64,000 bases of DNA from Allobosea sp. Tri-44 (lineage in GTDB: Bacteria > Pseudomonadota > Alphaproteobacteria > Rhizobiales > Beijerinckiaceae): positions 62,001 through 126,000 of the forward strand of contig NZ_NBDP01000019.1 of NCBI RefSeq assembly GCF_004123845.1, in the 5' to 3' direction. Numbering within the stretch: position 1 is the stretch's first letter; every line of letters begins with the position of its first letter. Of this stretch, positions 18,396 to 27,054 are shown piece by piece. Below the pieces are notes generated by a model. The model had not been told where the DNA came from. It did no database searches and was given only the letters and a program-made list of their open reading frames with translations. A program made the position numbers and the translations under genes.

Positions 18396-19097
18396 CTAGC
18401 CGAGCGGGATGTTGTCGAGCAGGACGAAGCGGCTGCTGCGGCTCTCCTGCTTGAAGATGGCGACACGGTCGATCAGCGCAGGGCCGGCCGGCACCGCCTG
18501 CGCATGGGCCTTAATCAGCGCCGCCTTGACCGGCGCGACCTCCCCGTCCGGCAGCGATCCGGTCAGTGTCATATGGAAACGGAAGGCGTCGCCGACATAA
18601 GGATAGCCATAGGCTTCGAGATAGGCGCGGTGCGCCGGCGTCAGCGGGCTCTGCAGGCGCCGCGCCAGATCGGCCTGCGAGAGCGGAGCGCGGAACGGCT
18701 CAAAGGCCTGGACGATGTCGAAGGCGAAGCGCTGCAGATCATCGCTCGGCTCCGACGGGGTCAGCGCGATGAAGCGGCCGAGCGCGTTGACGGACAGGCC
18801 GGCGAGCCGGACCGGCGGGCGCCCCGCGACATAATTGCGCGCGAAGGCCCGTAGCGCCCCCTCGTTGCGGCCATTGGCGAGCTCGAACGGTGCCTTCAGC
18901 GTGGCGTGAAAGCCGTAGCGGCGCGGCTCGTCCGTCACCTCCGACCAGTCGTGGCCCTCGCAGCCCGGTGGGATGGCGAAATTAATGTCCGCGCCAGTGA
19001 TGGCGTCATAGCCCAGCGTCGCGCTGCCGAAGCGCCAGAGGGCGCTGTCGGCGGCGGGGGTGTAATAAAGCGCGTAGCGTGGCGCGGTCTGGGTCAT
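18396..19097 (-). CDS. DUF1045 phosphonate-locus protein, 2H-phosphoesterase-like
   Basis: A 233-residue protein of the DUF1045 family usually encoded in phosphonate operons. Two H-x-T-L motifs, HATL at 64-67 and HMTL at 175-178, sit at the spacing expected of 2H phosphoesterases, which open cyclic phosphodiesters. In C-P lyase metabolism a cyclic ribose 1,2-phosphate arises and is normally opened by PhnP, a metallo-beta-lactamase not seen here. This protein could fill that step. The function is inferred, not demonstrated. It lies seven bases after phnM. Confidence 0.82.
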   Translation of the reverse strand: MTQTAPRYALYYTPAADSALWRFGSATLGYDAITGADINFAIPPGCEGHDWSEVTDEPRRYGFHATLKAPFELANGRNEGALRAFARNYVAGRPPVRLAGLSVNALGRFIALTPSEPSDDLQRFAFDIVQAFEPFRAPLSQADLARRLQSPLTPAHRAYLEAYGYPYVGDAFRFHMTLTGSLPDGEVAPVKAALIKAHAQAVPAGPALIDRVAIFKQESRSSRFVLLDNIPLG

Positions 19098-19104
19098 GCT
19101 GCGC

Positions 19105-20244
19105 TCAGAAGGCCCGGCGTCCCTGCGACCAGACGGTGGCGATCACCGGTGTCGCGCCCAGCGGACGGAAGCGCACGAGATCGGCGCGCAGTCCGGGCTT
19201 GAGATGGCCCCGATCCCTGAGGCCGAGGATGTCTGCGACCTTCCAGGTGACCTTGGCCATCGCCGCCGGCAGGGCGATGCCGTGCTTGTCGTTGAGCTTG
19301 AGCACGGCCTGCAGCAGGCTCGCCGGGACATAGTCGGAGGAGAGCCCGTCGAGCAGGTCCTTCTCGGCGAGTTCCGCGACCGAGACGCCGCCGGAATGCG
19401 AGCCGCCGCGGACGACATTGGGCGCGCCGGCGATGGTGGCGAGGCCGCGCTGCTTGGCAGCCTCGGCAGCCTCGACCGTCGTCGGGAACTCCGAGATCAC
19501 CGCGCCCGAGGCGATGCCAGCCTCGACATGCTCGATCGTGGTGTCGTCATGGGTCGCGATCGGAATGCCGCGCGCCTGGAACATCTCGACCACGGCGCTC
19601 CAGTTGCGCCCGACATTGGCCTGGCCCTCGCGCTGGCGGACGGTGACGTCCTCCTCGAACTCGGATTCGGTCTTGCCATTGCCGAGCGCATAGGTGCGCA
19701 GGTGCGCGATGTCGCGCCATTGCCGCTGGCCGGGCGTGTGGTCCATCAGCGACACCAGCTGGACCAGGGCATCGTCCTGATAGGGCTCGATGTCCTTGAG
19801 CAGATCGGGGCTGGTCAGCTCGCAGCGCATATGGATGCGGTGGTCGATGCGGAAGACGCCCTCGGCGCTGCCGAGCCTGAGCGCATCCATCACATCGGCG
19901 AAGATGTCCTTGCGGTAGTCCTTGGCCGAGAAGGGCGTGCCGGCGCAGATCGCGTCGTAGACGGTGGTGACGCCGGCCGCCGCCATCTGTGCGTCATGGA
20001 CCAAAGCCGCCGCGAGCCCGTTCGGCCAGAAGACCTTCGGGCGCGGCATGAAGTGCTTTTCCATGTTGTCGGTGTGCATCTCGACGAGGCCGGGCGCGAC
20101 ATAGTCGCCCTGGACGTCGATCGCCTCCGGCAGAGAGGATTTGCCCTGATCGACCGAGAGGATGCCGCTCTCGTCGAAGGCGATGGTGCCGGTGACGACC
20201 TCGTCCTCGAGGATCAGGCGGGCATTGGTCAGGATGGTGGACAT
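19105..20244 (-). CDS. phnM: Alpha-D-ribose 1-methylphosphonate 5-triphosphate diphosphatase
   Basis: A 379-residue amidohydrolase-fold enzyme that removes pyrophosphate from the triphosphate intermediate before C-P bond cleavage. VAPGLVEMHTDNMEKHFMPRP carries the first metal ligands, TTVYDAI and SLMDHTPGQRQW follow, and the C-terminal ATVWSQGRRAF is typical. Its start overlaps the phnL stop by one base (TGATG), indicating translational coupling. Length agrees with PhnM. Confidence 0.95.
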   Translation of the reverse strand: MSTILTNARLILEDEVVTGTIAFDESGILSVDQGKSSLPEAIDVQGDYVAPGLVEMHTDNMEKHFMPRPKVFWPNGLAAALVHDAQMAAAGVTTVYDAICAGTPFSAKDYRKDIFADVMDALRLGSAEGVFRIDHRIHMRCELTSPDLLKDIEPYQDDALVQLVSLMDHTPGQRQWRDIAHLRTYALGNGKTESEFEEDVTVRQREGQANVGRNWSAVVEMFQARGIPIATHDDTTIEHVEAGIASGAVISEFPTTVEAAEAAKQRGLATIAGAPNVVRGGSHSGGVSVAELAEKDLLDGLSSDYVPASLLQAVLKLNDKHGIALPAAMAKVTWKVADILGLRDRGHLKPGLRADLVRFRPLGATPVIATVWSQGRRAF

Positions 20245-20942
20245 CAGGCGGCCTTCCGGAAATCGGTGATGTCGAGATAGCGGGTTGCGACAGCCTCTCG
20301 CACGGCCTCGTCATGGAAGATACCGACGATGGCGGAGCCCTGTTCGCGCGCTTCGGCGATCAGCCTGACCACGACATTGCGGTTGTTAGCGTCGAGCGAG
20401 GCGGTCGGCTCGTCGATTAGCATGATCGGCGAGGGATCGACGAAGGAGCGGGCGATGTTGACGCGCTGCTGCTCGCCGCCGGAGAAGGTCGCAGGCGCAA
20501 GGTCCCAGAGCCGCTGCGGCAGGTTGAGGCGTGCCAGCATGGTTTTGGCGCGTTCGCTCGCTTCCTCGGGCGAGGCGCCGCGGGCGAGCAGCGGATCGCG
20601 GACGATGTCGAGCGCCGAGACGCGCGGGATGACCCGCAGGAACTGCGAGACGAAGCCGAGCGTGCGGCGGCGGATGTCGAGCACGGTGCGCGGCACCGCC
20701 GAGACAATATCGATCGGCCGGCCGCCATGGGTGATGGCGATGGTGCCCGAGGTCGGCCGGTAATTGCCGTAGAGGATGCGCAGCAGGCTCGACTTGCCGG
20801 CGCCGGACGCACCCGCCAGCACCAGCGCCTCGCCGGCAGCGACCGAAAAGTTGACGTTGTCGAACACCGGCAGGCGCACGCCGCCCTGGTTGTGCAGGGT
20901 GAATTCCTTGGCGACGTTCTCGACGTGAATCATCGTTGTCAT
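20244..20942 (-). CDS. phnL: Phosphonate C-P lyase system protein PhnL (ABC-type ATPase)
   Basis: A 232-residue ABC ATPase with Walker [10 protein letters not shown], signature [15 protein letters not shown] and Walker [11 protein letters not shown]. The insert [23 protein letters not shown] is characteristic of PhnL. With PhnGHIJ it helps convert phosphonates to ribose-1-phosphonate triphosphates. Although ABC-like, it is not a transporter subunit. A palindromic repeat lies between it and phnK, so the two halves of the operon may be expressed at different levels. Confidence 0.94.
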   Translation of the reverse strand: MTTMIHVENVAKEFTLHNQGGVRLPVFDNVNFSVAAGEALVLAGASGAGKSSLLRILYGNYRPTSGTIAITHGGRPIDIVSAVPRTVLDIRRRTLGFVSQFLRVIPRVSALDIVRDPLLARGASPEEASERAKTMLARLNLPQRLWDLAPATFSGGEQQRVNIARSFVDPSPIMLIDEPTASLDANNRNVVVRLIAEAREQGSAIVGIFHDEAVREAVATRYLDITDFRKAA

Positions 20943-20995
20943 GGTCGCATTGCCTTGCGGGCTCGGGGTGACGCGGTTGTGACGAAGGCTCCACC

Positions 20996-21086
20996 GTCAT
21001 GCTCGCCCTTGTGGCGAGCATCCACGTCTTGAACACCGCTCTCTAAAAACGAAGACGTGGATGGTCGGGACAAGCCCGACCATGAC
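20996..21086 (+). repeat. Double-hairpin intergenic repeat, copy 2 (plus orientation)
   Basis: This is the inverse-orientation partner of 8961-9056. It begins GTCATGCTCGCCC, ends CCCGACCATGAC, and its first 48 bases equal the reverse complement of the first copy. It separates phnK from phnL inside the phosphonate operon. Confidence 0.9.
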
Positions 21087-21108
21087 GGGAGAGGGTGCGG
21101 CGAGAGGG

Positions 21109-21915
21109 TCATACCGTCAGCACCGCCGATGTCAGCAATTGCGTGTAGGCGTGGTGGGGGTCGTCGAGGACCTGGTCGGTCAGGCCCTGCTCGACGACGC
21201 GGCCGTCCTTCATCACCATCAAACGGTCGGTGAGCAGGCGCGCGACGGCAAGGTCATGGGTGACGATGATCGCGGCGAGGCCGAGATCGCGCACCAGCAC
21301 GCGCAGCAGGTCGAGCAGGCGGGCCTGAACGGACACGTCGAGGCCGCCGGTCGGCTCGTCCATGAAGACGAGCTTGGGTTCGGAGACCAGCACGCGGGCG
21401 ATCTGCAGGCGCTGCTGCATGCCGCCCGAGAATTGGCGCGGCCGGTCGTCGATGCGGTTGCCGGCGATCTCGACGCGCTGCAGCCAGTCTAGCGCAGTCT
21501 CGCGGATTTTGCCGTAGTGGCGGGCACCATTGTCCATCAGGCGCTCGCCGACATTGCCGCCGGCCGAGACGTCCATGCGCAGGCCGTCGCGCGGGTTCTG
21601 ATGGACGATGCCCCAGGCGGTGCGCATCAGCCGGCGCCGCTCCTGCTCGGCGACCGAATAGATATCGAGCGGTTCGGCCCCGCCGCGGAACAGGACCTCG
21701 CCCTCGTCGGGCTTGTCGATGCCGGCGAGGCAGCGCAGCAGGGTCGACTTGCCGGAGCCGGATTCGCCGACGATGCCGAGCACCTCGCCCGGCCAGAGGT
21801 CGAAGGAAACGTCGGCGCAGCCGATGCGCTCGCCATAGAAGCGGCTGACGCCGGCGACCGAGAGCAGCGGCTGCGGATCGAGCCCGAGCTCCTGCGGATT
21901 GACCTGCATGTTCAT
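21109..21915 (-). CDS. phnK: Phosphonate C-P lyase system protein PhnK (ABC-type ATPase)
   Basis: A 268-residue ABC ATPase with Walker [10 protein letters not shown], signature [15 protein letters not shown] and Walker [12 protein letters not shown], plus [23 protein letters not shown], typical of PhnK. In E. coli PhnK binds the PhnGHIJ core and is needed for C-P cleavage in vivo. The start overlaps the phnJ stop by four bases. About 166 bases including a repeat separate its stop from phnL. Confidence 0.95.
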   Translation of the reverse strand: MNMQVNPQELGLDPQPLLSVAGVSRFYGERIGCADVSFDLWPGEVLGIVGESGSGKSTLLRCLAGIDKPDEGEVLFRGGAEPLDIYSVAEQERRRLMRTAWGIVHQNPRDGLRMDVSAGGNVGERLMDNGARHYGKIRETALDWLQRVEIAGNRIDDRPRQFSGGMQQRLQIARVLVSEPKLVFMDEPTGGLDVSVQARLLDLLRVLVRDLGLAAIIVTHDLAVARLLTDRLMVMKDGRVVEQGLTDQVLDDPHHAYTQLLTSAVLTV

Positions 21916-22832
21916 GGCTTATCCTCGACCAGATGCAGCACCGAGGCGTCGGCGAGCATGGCGCCGCGATGGCCTTCCGCCCGCCGCGTCTCGCAATGAT
22001 GGCTGTCGGAGCAGACGAACATACGCCCGCCCTGATCGTCGATCACCACCTCGTCGAGATAGGAATCGGCGGCGCCGCAGAGCGCGCAGGGCTGCTCCCA
22101 GCTCTGGATGCGGAAGGGGTGGTCCTCGAAATCGAGGCTGCGCACATTGGTGTGCGGCGGCACCGCATAGATGCGCTTCTCGCGCCCGGCGCCGAAGAGC
22201 TGCAGCGCCGGCGACATCTGCATCTTCGGATTGTCGAATTTCGGGATCGGCGAGGGCGCCATGACATAGCGGCCATTGACCATGACCGGGTAGTCATAAG
22301 TCGTCGTCACCTCGCCGAAGCGGGCGATGTTCTCGTAGAGCTTGACCTGCATCAGCCCGTATTCGGCCCAGGCGTGCATCTTGCGCGTCTCGGCCTCGTG
22401 CGGCTCGAGCTTCCTGAGCGGCTCGGGCTGCGGCACCTGGTAGACCATGATCTGGCCGGCCTTCAGCGGCGCCTCGGGAATGCGGTGGCGGGTCTGGATG
22501 ATCGTCGCCTCGTCGGTCGCCTCGGTCGTCCGGGCATCGGCCGTGCGCTCGAAGAAGCGGCGGATCGAGACGGCGTTGGTGGTGTCGTCGGCGCCCTGGT
22601 CGATGACCTTGAGCGTATCGTCGGGCCCGATGATCGCGGCGGTGACCTGGATGCCGCCGGTGCCCCAGCCGCGGGCGAGCGGCATCTCGCGCGAGCCGAA
22701 CGGCACCTGGTAGCCGGGGATCGCCACCGCCTTGAGCAGGGCGCGGCGGATCATCCGCTTGGTCTGCTCGTCGAGATAGGCGTAGTTGTAGGCTGGCCTG
22801 GTCTCGTCGCTGATGCTCTGGTGCACGGTCAT
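21912..22832 (-). CDS. phnJ: Carbon-phosphorus lyase, radical SAM subunit PhnJ
   Basis: A 306-residue catalytic subunit that breaks the C-P bond of ribose 1-methylphosphonate 5-phosphate by a SAM-dependent radical. The four family cysteines are present at 249, 252, 274 and 280, in C-x2-C-x21-C-x5-C spacing (PCALCGAADSYLDE and MFVCSDSHHC). Three should hold the 4Fe-4S cluster and the last should be the thiyl residue. It overlaps phnI and phnK by four bases each. All key residues are intact, so the pathway should work. Confidence 0.97.
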   Translation of the reverse strand: MTVHQSISDETRPAYNYAYLDEQTKRMIRRALLKAVAIPGYQVPFGSREMPLARGWGTGGIQVTAAIIGPDDTLKVIDQGADDTTNAVSIRRFFERTADARTTEATDEATIIQTRHRIPEAPLKAGQIMVYQVPQPEPLRKLEPHEAETRKMHAWAEYGLMQVKLYENIARFGEVTTTYDYPVMVNGRYVMAPSPIPKFDNPKMQMSPALQLFGAGREKRIYAVPPHTNVRSLDFEDHPFRIQSWEQPCALCGAADSYLDEVVIDDQGGRMFVCSDSHHCETRRAEGHRGAMLADASVLHLVEDKP

Positions 22833-23950
22833 TCCGCGGCCTCCGGCAGGGCTTCGTTCTGTTGCTCGGCAAGGCGCTGCTCGCGTTCCCGGCGAATGCG
22901 GCGGATCAGCTCGAGTTCGCCCTGGAAATCGACATAGTGCGGCAGCTTGAGATGCTCGACGAAGCCGGCCGCCTCGACATTGTCGGAGTGGTAGAGGACG
23001 AACTCGTCCTGCTGCGCCGGATAGGTCGCAGCCTCGCCGAACTCGCGCGCCTTCAGCGCCCGGTCGACCAGCGACATCGACATCGCCTTGCGCTCGCTAT
23101 GGCCGAAGGAGAGCCCGTAGCCGCGGGTGAACTGCGGCGGCACATCCTTGGAGCCGGCGAACTGGTTGACCATCTGGCATTCGGTCAGGGTGATGTCGCC
23201 GAGATCGACCGCGAAGCCGAGCTCCTCCGGCCCGAATTCGACCGCGACCTCGCCGACGCGGACCTCGCCGACGAAGGGGTGGCTGTTGCCGTAGCCGCGC
23301 TGCACGGAATAGCCGAGGCCGAGCATGAAGCCTTCGTCGCCGCGCGCCATGGCCTGCAGGCGGACGTCGCGGTCGGCCGGGAAGGTGACGGGCTCGCGGG
23401 TGAGATCGAAGGGCCGCGGATCGCCGGCGGGCGGCGCTTCCGCTTCCATCAGACCCTCGGCGCCGAGAATGTCGGGCACGCGCGGCATCGAAGCGTCGAG
23501 CGGCTGCGCGGCGGGACGGGCCTGCACGTCGCCCGGGGCTCCTTCGTCCATCAAGGCAAAATCGAAGAGCCGGTGGGTGTAGTCATAGGTCGGGCCGAGC
23601 ACCTGGCCGCCAGGCAGATCCTTGTAGGTCGCCGAGACGCGGCGGCGGATCGCCATCTTCGCCGTATCCAGCGGCTCGGAGGAGCCGAAGCGCGGCAGCG
23701 TCGTGCGATAGGCGCGCATCAAGAAAGCCGCCTCGATCGCATCGCCCTGCGCCTGCTTCAGCGCCAGTGCGGCGAGGTCGGGATCATAGAGTGAGCCCTC
23801 GTTCATGACGCGGGCGCAGGCGAGGCCCATCTGCTCGCGGATCTGCGTGACGGCGAGCTCCGGCACGCTCTCATCGCCGCGGCGCGCTTCGGCGACGAGA
23901 TCATGGGTGGCGAGGATGGCGGCTTCACCGCCCTTGACCGCGACATACAT
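22829..23950 (-). CDS. phnI: C-P lyase core subunit PhnI
   Basis: A 373-residue protein with the PhnI opening MYVAVKGGEAAI and the blocks RAYRTTLPRFG and GPTYDYTHRLFDFAL. Later LPHYVDFQGELELIRRIR closes the conserved part. PhnI acts as a nucleosidase and, with PhnG, PhnH and PhnL, attaches the phosphonate to ribose. The start lies immediately after the phnH stop and the end overlaps phnJ by four bases. Confidence 0.95.
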   Translation of the reverse strand: MYVAVKGGEAAILATHDLVAEARRGDESVPELAVTQIREQMGLACARVMNEGSLYDPDLAALALKQAQGDAIEAAFLMRAYRTTLPRFGSSEPLDTAKMAIRRRVSATYKDLPGGQVLGPTYDYTHRLFDFALMDEGAPGDVQARPAAQPLDASMPRVPDILGAEGLMEAEAPPAGDPRPFDLTREPVTFPADRDVRLQAMARGDEGFMLGLGYSVQRGYGNSHPFVGEVRVGEVAVEFGPEELGFAVDLGDITLTECQMVNQFAGSKDVPPQFTRGYGLSFGHSERKAMSMSLVDRALKAREFGEAATYPAQQDEFVLYHSDNVEAAGFVEHLKLPHYVDFQGELELIRRIRREREQRLAEQQNEALPEAAE

Positions 23951-24559
23951 TTAGCGGGCCTCCACGATTTGCGTCGAGCGCGGCAGGCCGAGCACCTGCG
24001 CGCCATGGACCAGCAGCAGGTCGATGCCGAGCGGGTAGAGCGCGACGTTGCCTTCGATTTCGGCCCAGAAGTCCGGACGCAAGCCGGCTGGAGCGACGGC
24101 GCGCTGGCCGGCGATGCCGGGACCTTCGAGCGTGACGGTCTCGCCACCTGCAAGCCCGGCGCATTGGACGAGCACCGTTGTCGAACGATCGGGGAACTGA
24201 TCGTCGCCGGCGTGGAAGGCGGCGAGCTTCGGCTCCGGCGCGGCACCGTCGATCACGGCGAAGGCGGCGCGGGCGGGATCGTCGACGAGGGGGGCACCGC
24301 AATGGAAGCGCAGCCAGGCGCCGGCGGGACCGTTGCGCAGGGCGGCCGGCAGCCAGATCGGCGTCTCGTAATCTGCGAGCGTCAGCAGCGCGACCGCCGT
24401 CGCTGGCTCGAGCCCAACGGGCGTCTCGACCGAAACGCCGATGTCGCAGGCAAGGCCCGGCTCCGAGAGCGCCGCCAACAAGGCACGGAAAGCGCTTTGC
24501 GATTGGAAAACCGGGTCGGAGAAGCCGGCATGGATCTGGTTGTCGTCCTGCATCGTCAC
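23951..24559 (-). CDS. phnH: C-P lyase core subunit PhnH
   Basis: A 202-residue protein matching PhnH: IHAGFSDPVFQSQSAFRALLAAL at the N-terminus, TVLVQCAGLAGGETVTLEGPGI in the middle and GIDLLLVHGAQVLGLPRSTQI near the end. PhnH is a component of the PhnGHIJ complex. It overlaps phnG by four bases, and phnI starts directly after its stop. Confidence 0.95.
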   Translation of the reverse strand: MTMQDDNQIHAGFSDPVFQSQSAFRALLAALSEPGLACDIGVSVETPVGLEPATAVALLTLADYETPIWLPAALRNGPAGAWLRFHCGAPLVDDPARAAFAVIDGAAPEPKLAAFHAGDDQFPDRSTTVLVQCAGLAGGETVTLEGPGIAGQRAVAPAGLRPDFWAEIEGNVALYPLGIDLLLVHGAQVLGLPRSTQIVEAR

Positions 24560-24996
24560 GCTCCCCTGACCAGCGTGAAGAAATCGACCTTGGTGGCCGC
24601 GGCCTTACGCGAGGCGAGCTCGCGGGCAGCCTGCTGCTTCTGCGCCAGGGCAAAGACGCCGCGCCGCAGCGGGCCGGTCTCGGCTTCGGCCTGGAGGAGC
24701 GCGTCTGTGACCGCCGCCAGCCGCGCCTTGCGGCCATCACGGCCGAGTGCGTAGGAGAAGCCCATGGCGCCGCCTTCGAGACGGACGACGCAGCGCGTCA
24801 CCGTGGCTTCGCCGAGATTGAAGCGGCGACCGGCGCCGCCGGCGCGACCCTCGACCATCACGGTTCCGGTTTCGGGCGCTTTCAGCACTTCATGCGCGGG
24901 CAATGGTCCCGCCTGCTGCAGCAGCGCATCGACCTCGTCCCGTGTGGCGCGTGCGAGGACGGCCATCCAGTGCTGACGTGTCGCGGTTTCGGTCAT
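24556..24996 (-). CDS. phnG: C-P lyase core subunit PhnG
   Basis: A 146-residue first subunit of the PhnGHIJ core. RQHWMAVLARATRDEVDALL opens the domain. FNLGEATVTRCVVRLEGGAMGFSYALGRD is the family signature. The ATG at 24996 follows GAGAGG and is preferred to the upstream TTG at 25017, whose added residues look random. It heads the phnGHIJK operon and is divergent from phnF, with the PhnF-type operators about 30-70 bases upstream. Confidence 0.93.
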   Translation of the reverse strand: MTETATRQHWMAVLARATRDEVDALLQQAGPLPAHEVLKAPETGTVMVEGRAGGAGRRFNLGEATVTRCVVRLEGGAMGFSYALGRDGRKARLAAVTDALLQAEAETGPLRRGVFALAQKQQAARELASRKAAATKVDFFTLVRGA

Positions 24997-25025
24997 ACCG
25001 TGTCGGCCTCTCGCCAAGCGCTAAT

Positions 25026-25066
25026 GTCTAGACTATGATAAGTCCGTTGTTGGAAAAGGTCTATAC
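25026..25066. promoter_or_regulatory. Paired HutC/PhnF-type operators between phnG and phnF
   Basis: GTCTAGAC at 25026-25033 and GTCTATAC at 25059-25066 both match GTxTAxAC, the half-palindromic consensus of HutC-subfamily GntR regulators. Their starts are 33 bases apart, about three helical turns, so two dimers would bind the same face of the DNA. They lie between the divergent phnG and phnF starts and would let PhnF control both. Confidence 0.75.
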
Positions 25067-25084
25067 ATTTTGGATGAAATTTTG

Positions 25085-25834
25085 ATGACGTCAGGCATGC
25101 CGGACAATCAGGGCGGCGATGGCGGCACGGCATGGCGGCGGATCGCCGACGCGCTCGCCGCTTCGATCGAGCAGGGCGAATACGAGCCGGGCGACACGCT
25201 ACCGGCCTCGGTCGCGCTGGCCGAGCGTTATGGTGTGCACCGGCACACGGTGCGCCAGGCCTTCCGGCATCTCGCCGAGCGCGGGCTGGTGACGGTGTCG
25301 CGCGGGCGCGGCACCCAGGTGACGGCGCCGCGCTTCCCCTACAAGCTCGGCCGCCGGGTCAGCATGCGCACCAATTTCGGCGCGGTCGGCATCGCGGTGT
25401 CGGGCGCGGTGCTCGCCTCGGAGATCATCGCCGGCGAGGCGCAGCATTGCCTGGCGCTTGGCCTTCCCGAGGGCACGCCGCTCTGGGCGATCGAGACGCT
25501 CAGCCGGGCCGGCGGCACACCGGTCGGCACCGGCATCCATTATCTCAGCGTCGAGCGTTTTCCGCGTTTCGACGAGATCCTGACGCAAGCGGGGTCATCG
25601 ATCACCGCCGCCTTCAAGGCCTGCGGGATTCCCGACTATGTTCGGCGCTCGACGCGGCTGGCGGCCCGGCTCGCCAGCGAGCGCGAGGCGGCGCTGCTCA
25701 AGATCGAGCCGGGTGCGGCCGTGCTCACCTCGGATGCGATCGACGCGCTGCCCGACCTGACGCCGATCCACATCGTCAACAGCGTCTTCGCCGGCGAGCG
25801 GATGGAGATGGTAGTCGAGCCGTTCGGCGACTGA
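25085..25834 (+). CDS. phnF: PhnF-type GntR/HutC regulator of phosphonate use
   Basis: A 249-residue regulator. Residues ~12-85 form a winged helix (WRRIADALAASIEQGEYEPGDTLPASVALAERYGVHRHTVRQAF). The rest is a UTRA effector domain, with MRTNFGAVGIAVSGAVLASEI at its start. The frame begins at TTG 25070, but ATG 25085 is the first ATG in frame. It is divergent from phnG with matching operators between them, so autoregulation is likely. Confidence 0.92.
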   Translation: MTSGMPDNQGGDGGTAWRRIADALAASIEQGEYEPGDTLPASVALAERYGVHRHTVRQAFRHLAERGLVTVSRGRGTQVTAPRFPYKLGRRVSMRTNFGAVGIAVSGAVLASEIIAGEAQHCLALGLPEGTPLWAIETLSRAGGTPVGTGIHYLSVERFPRFDEILTQAGSSITAAFKACGIPDYVRRSTRLAARLASEREAALLKIEPGAAVLTSDAIDALPDLTPIHIVNSVFAGERMEMVVEPFGD

Positions 25835-25959
25835 TCCGCTCGCGCCGCTGTGATGTGATGCGCCGTTCCGGTGCCTTGCCTTGCAAGACACGCGGCGCGA
25901 TCCTCCCCCCGCCGTCAGGCACGACATCAGATCGTGCCGGGCCGGGACGAGGAAACGCC

Positions 25960-27042
25960 ATGATCATCGCAAGCTCGCCGCTGCGCGCGGCAGTCGTTGC
26001 CGTCTCTTGCTGCTTGTCCTGGCTGGCACTCGCGGCGGAGTATCCCGCGCCAAAGCGCGGCACCTTCATCATCAAGGATTTCCGCTTCAGCTCCGGCGAG
26101 ACCCTGCCGGAACTCAAGCTCGGCTATGCGACCGTTGGCGAGCCTTCGGGCGAACCCGTGGTGATCCTGCACGGTACGGCTGGCTCGGCGACGAGCATGC
26201 TGACGCCGACTTTCGCCGGTGAACTCTTTGGCGCCGGCCAGCCGCTCGACGCGACGAAGTATTTCATCATCCTGCCAGACGCGGTCGGCGCCGGTAGCTC
26301 GTCCAAGCCGTCGGACGGGTTGCGCGCCAAGTTCCCGCGCTACAATTATGACGACATGGTCGAAGCTCAGTACCGGTTGGTGAGGGAGGGGCTCGGCATC
26401 CGCCATCTCCGGCTTGTGCTCGGCAATTCGATGGGCGGCATGCACAGCTGGATGTGGGGCCAGAAATATCCCGATTTCATGGACGCGCTGGTGCCGATGG
26501 CCGCGCAGCCAACCGAGATGTCGAGCCGCAACTGGATGATGCGGCGGATGATCATCGATGCGGTCCGCAACGATCCCGACTGGAAGGGTGGCGACTACAC
26601 GCAGCAGCCACAGGGGTTTCGCGTCGCCAATGTCTTCTTCGGCATCGCCACCAGCGGCGGCACGCTCGCCTATCAGAAGCTGGCCCCGACCCGCGAGGCG
26701 GCCGACAAGCTGCTCGACGACCGGCTCAAGGCGGCGTTCAGCGTCGACGCCAATGACTTCCTCTATCAGTGGGATTCCTCGCGCGACTACAACGTCTCGC
26801 CGAAACTCGAGGCGATCAAGGCGCCGCTGCTGGCGATCAACTCGGCCGATGACGAGCGCAACCCGCCCGAGACCGGCATCATGGAGCGCGAACTCAAGCG
26901 GTTGCCAAGCGCCAAGTTGCTGCTGATTCCGGCGAGCGCCGAGACGCGCGGCCACGGCACTACCGGCATGGCGACGTTCTGGGCCAAGGACCTTGCTGCC
27001 TGGCTGGCGAGCGTGCCGAAGCGGAGCGCGGGTCAGAATTGA
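25960..27042 (+). CDS. Exported MetX-like alpha/beta hydrolase
   Basis: A 360-residue alpha/beta hydrolase with an N-terminal signal peptide of ~26 residues (LSWLALAA). The nucleophile elbow GNSMGG places Ser157; SADDERNP (Asp297/298) and RGHGTTG (His332) complete a homoserine-acetyltransferase-like triad. It lacks evidence for acyl-CoA use, and a periplasmic location would argue against a true MetX. The upstream GACGAGGAAACG decides the start. The frame runs open from 25132, but that part is a shadow over phnF. It lies between the two halves of the phosphonate locus, so it might process a phosphonate ester; the substrate is unknown. Confidence 0.8.
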   Translation: MIIASSPLRAAVVAVSCCLSWLALAAEYPAPKRGTFIIKDFRFSSGETLPELKLGYATVGEPSGEPVVILHGTAGSATSMLTPTFAGELFGAGQPLDATKYFIILPDAVGAGSSSKPSDGLRAKFPRYNYDDMVEAQYRLVREGLGIRHLRLVLGNSMGGMHSWMWGQKYPDFMDALVPMAAQPTEMSSRNWMMRRMIIDAVRNDPDWKGGDYTQQPQGFRVANVFFGIATSGGTLAYQKLAPTREAADKLLDDRLKAAFSVDANDFLYQWDSSRDYNVSPKLEAIKAPLLAINSADDERNPPETGIMERELKRLPSAKLLLIPASAETRGHGTTGMATFWAKDLAAWLASVPKRSAGQN

Positions 27043-27054
27043 CCCGCCCCGAGC

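Noticed and set aside
25132..27042. 636-residue plus frame suggesting a regulator-hydrolase fusion
   Set aside because: The N-terminal part is a shadow of phnF in another frame. The hydrolase starts at 25960 with its own ribosome site and signal peptide.
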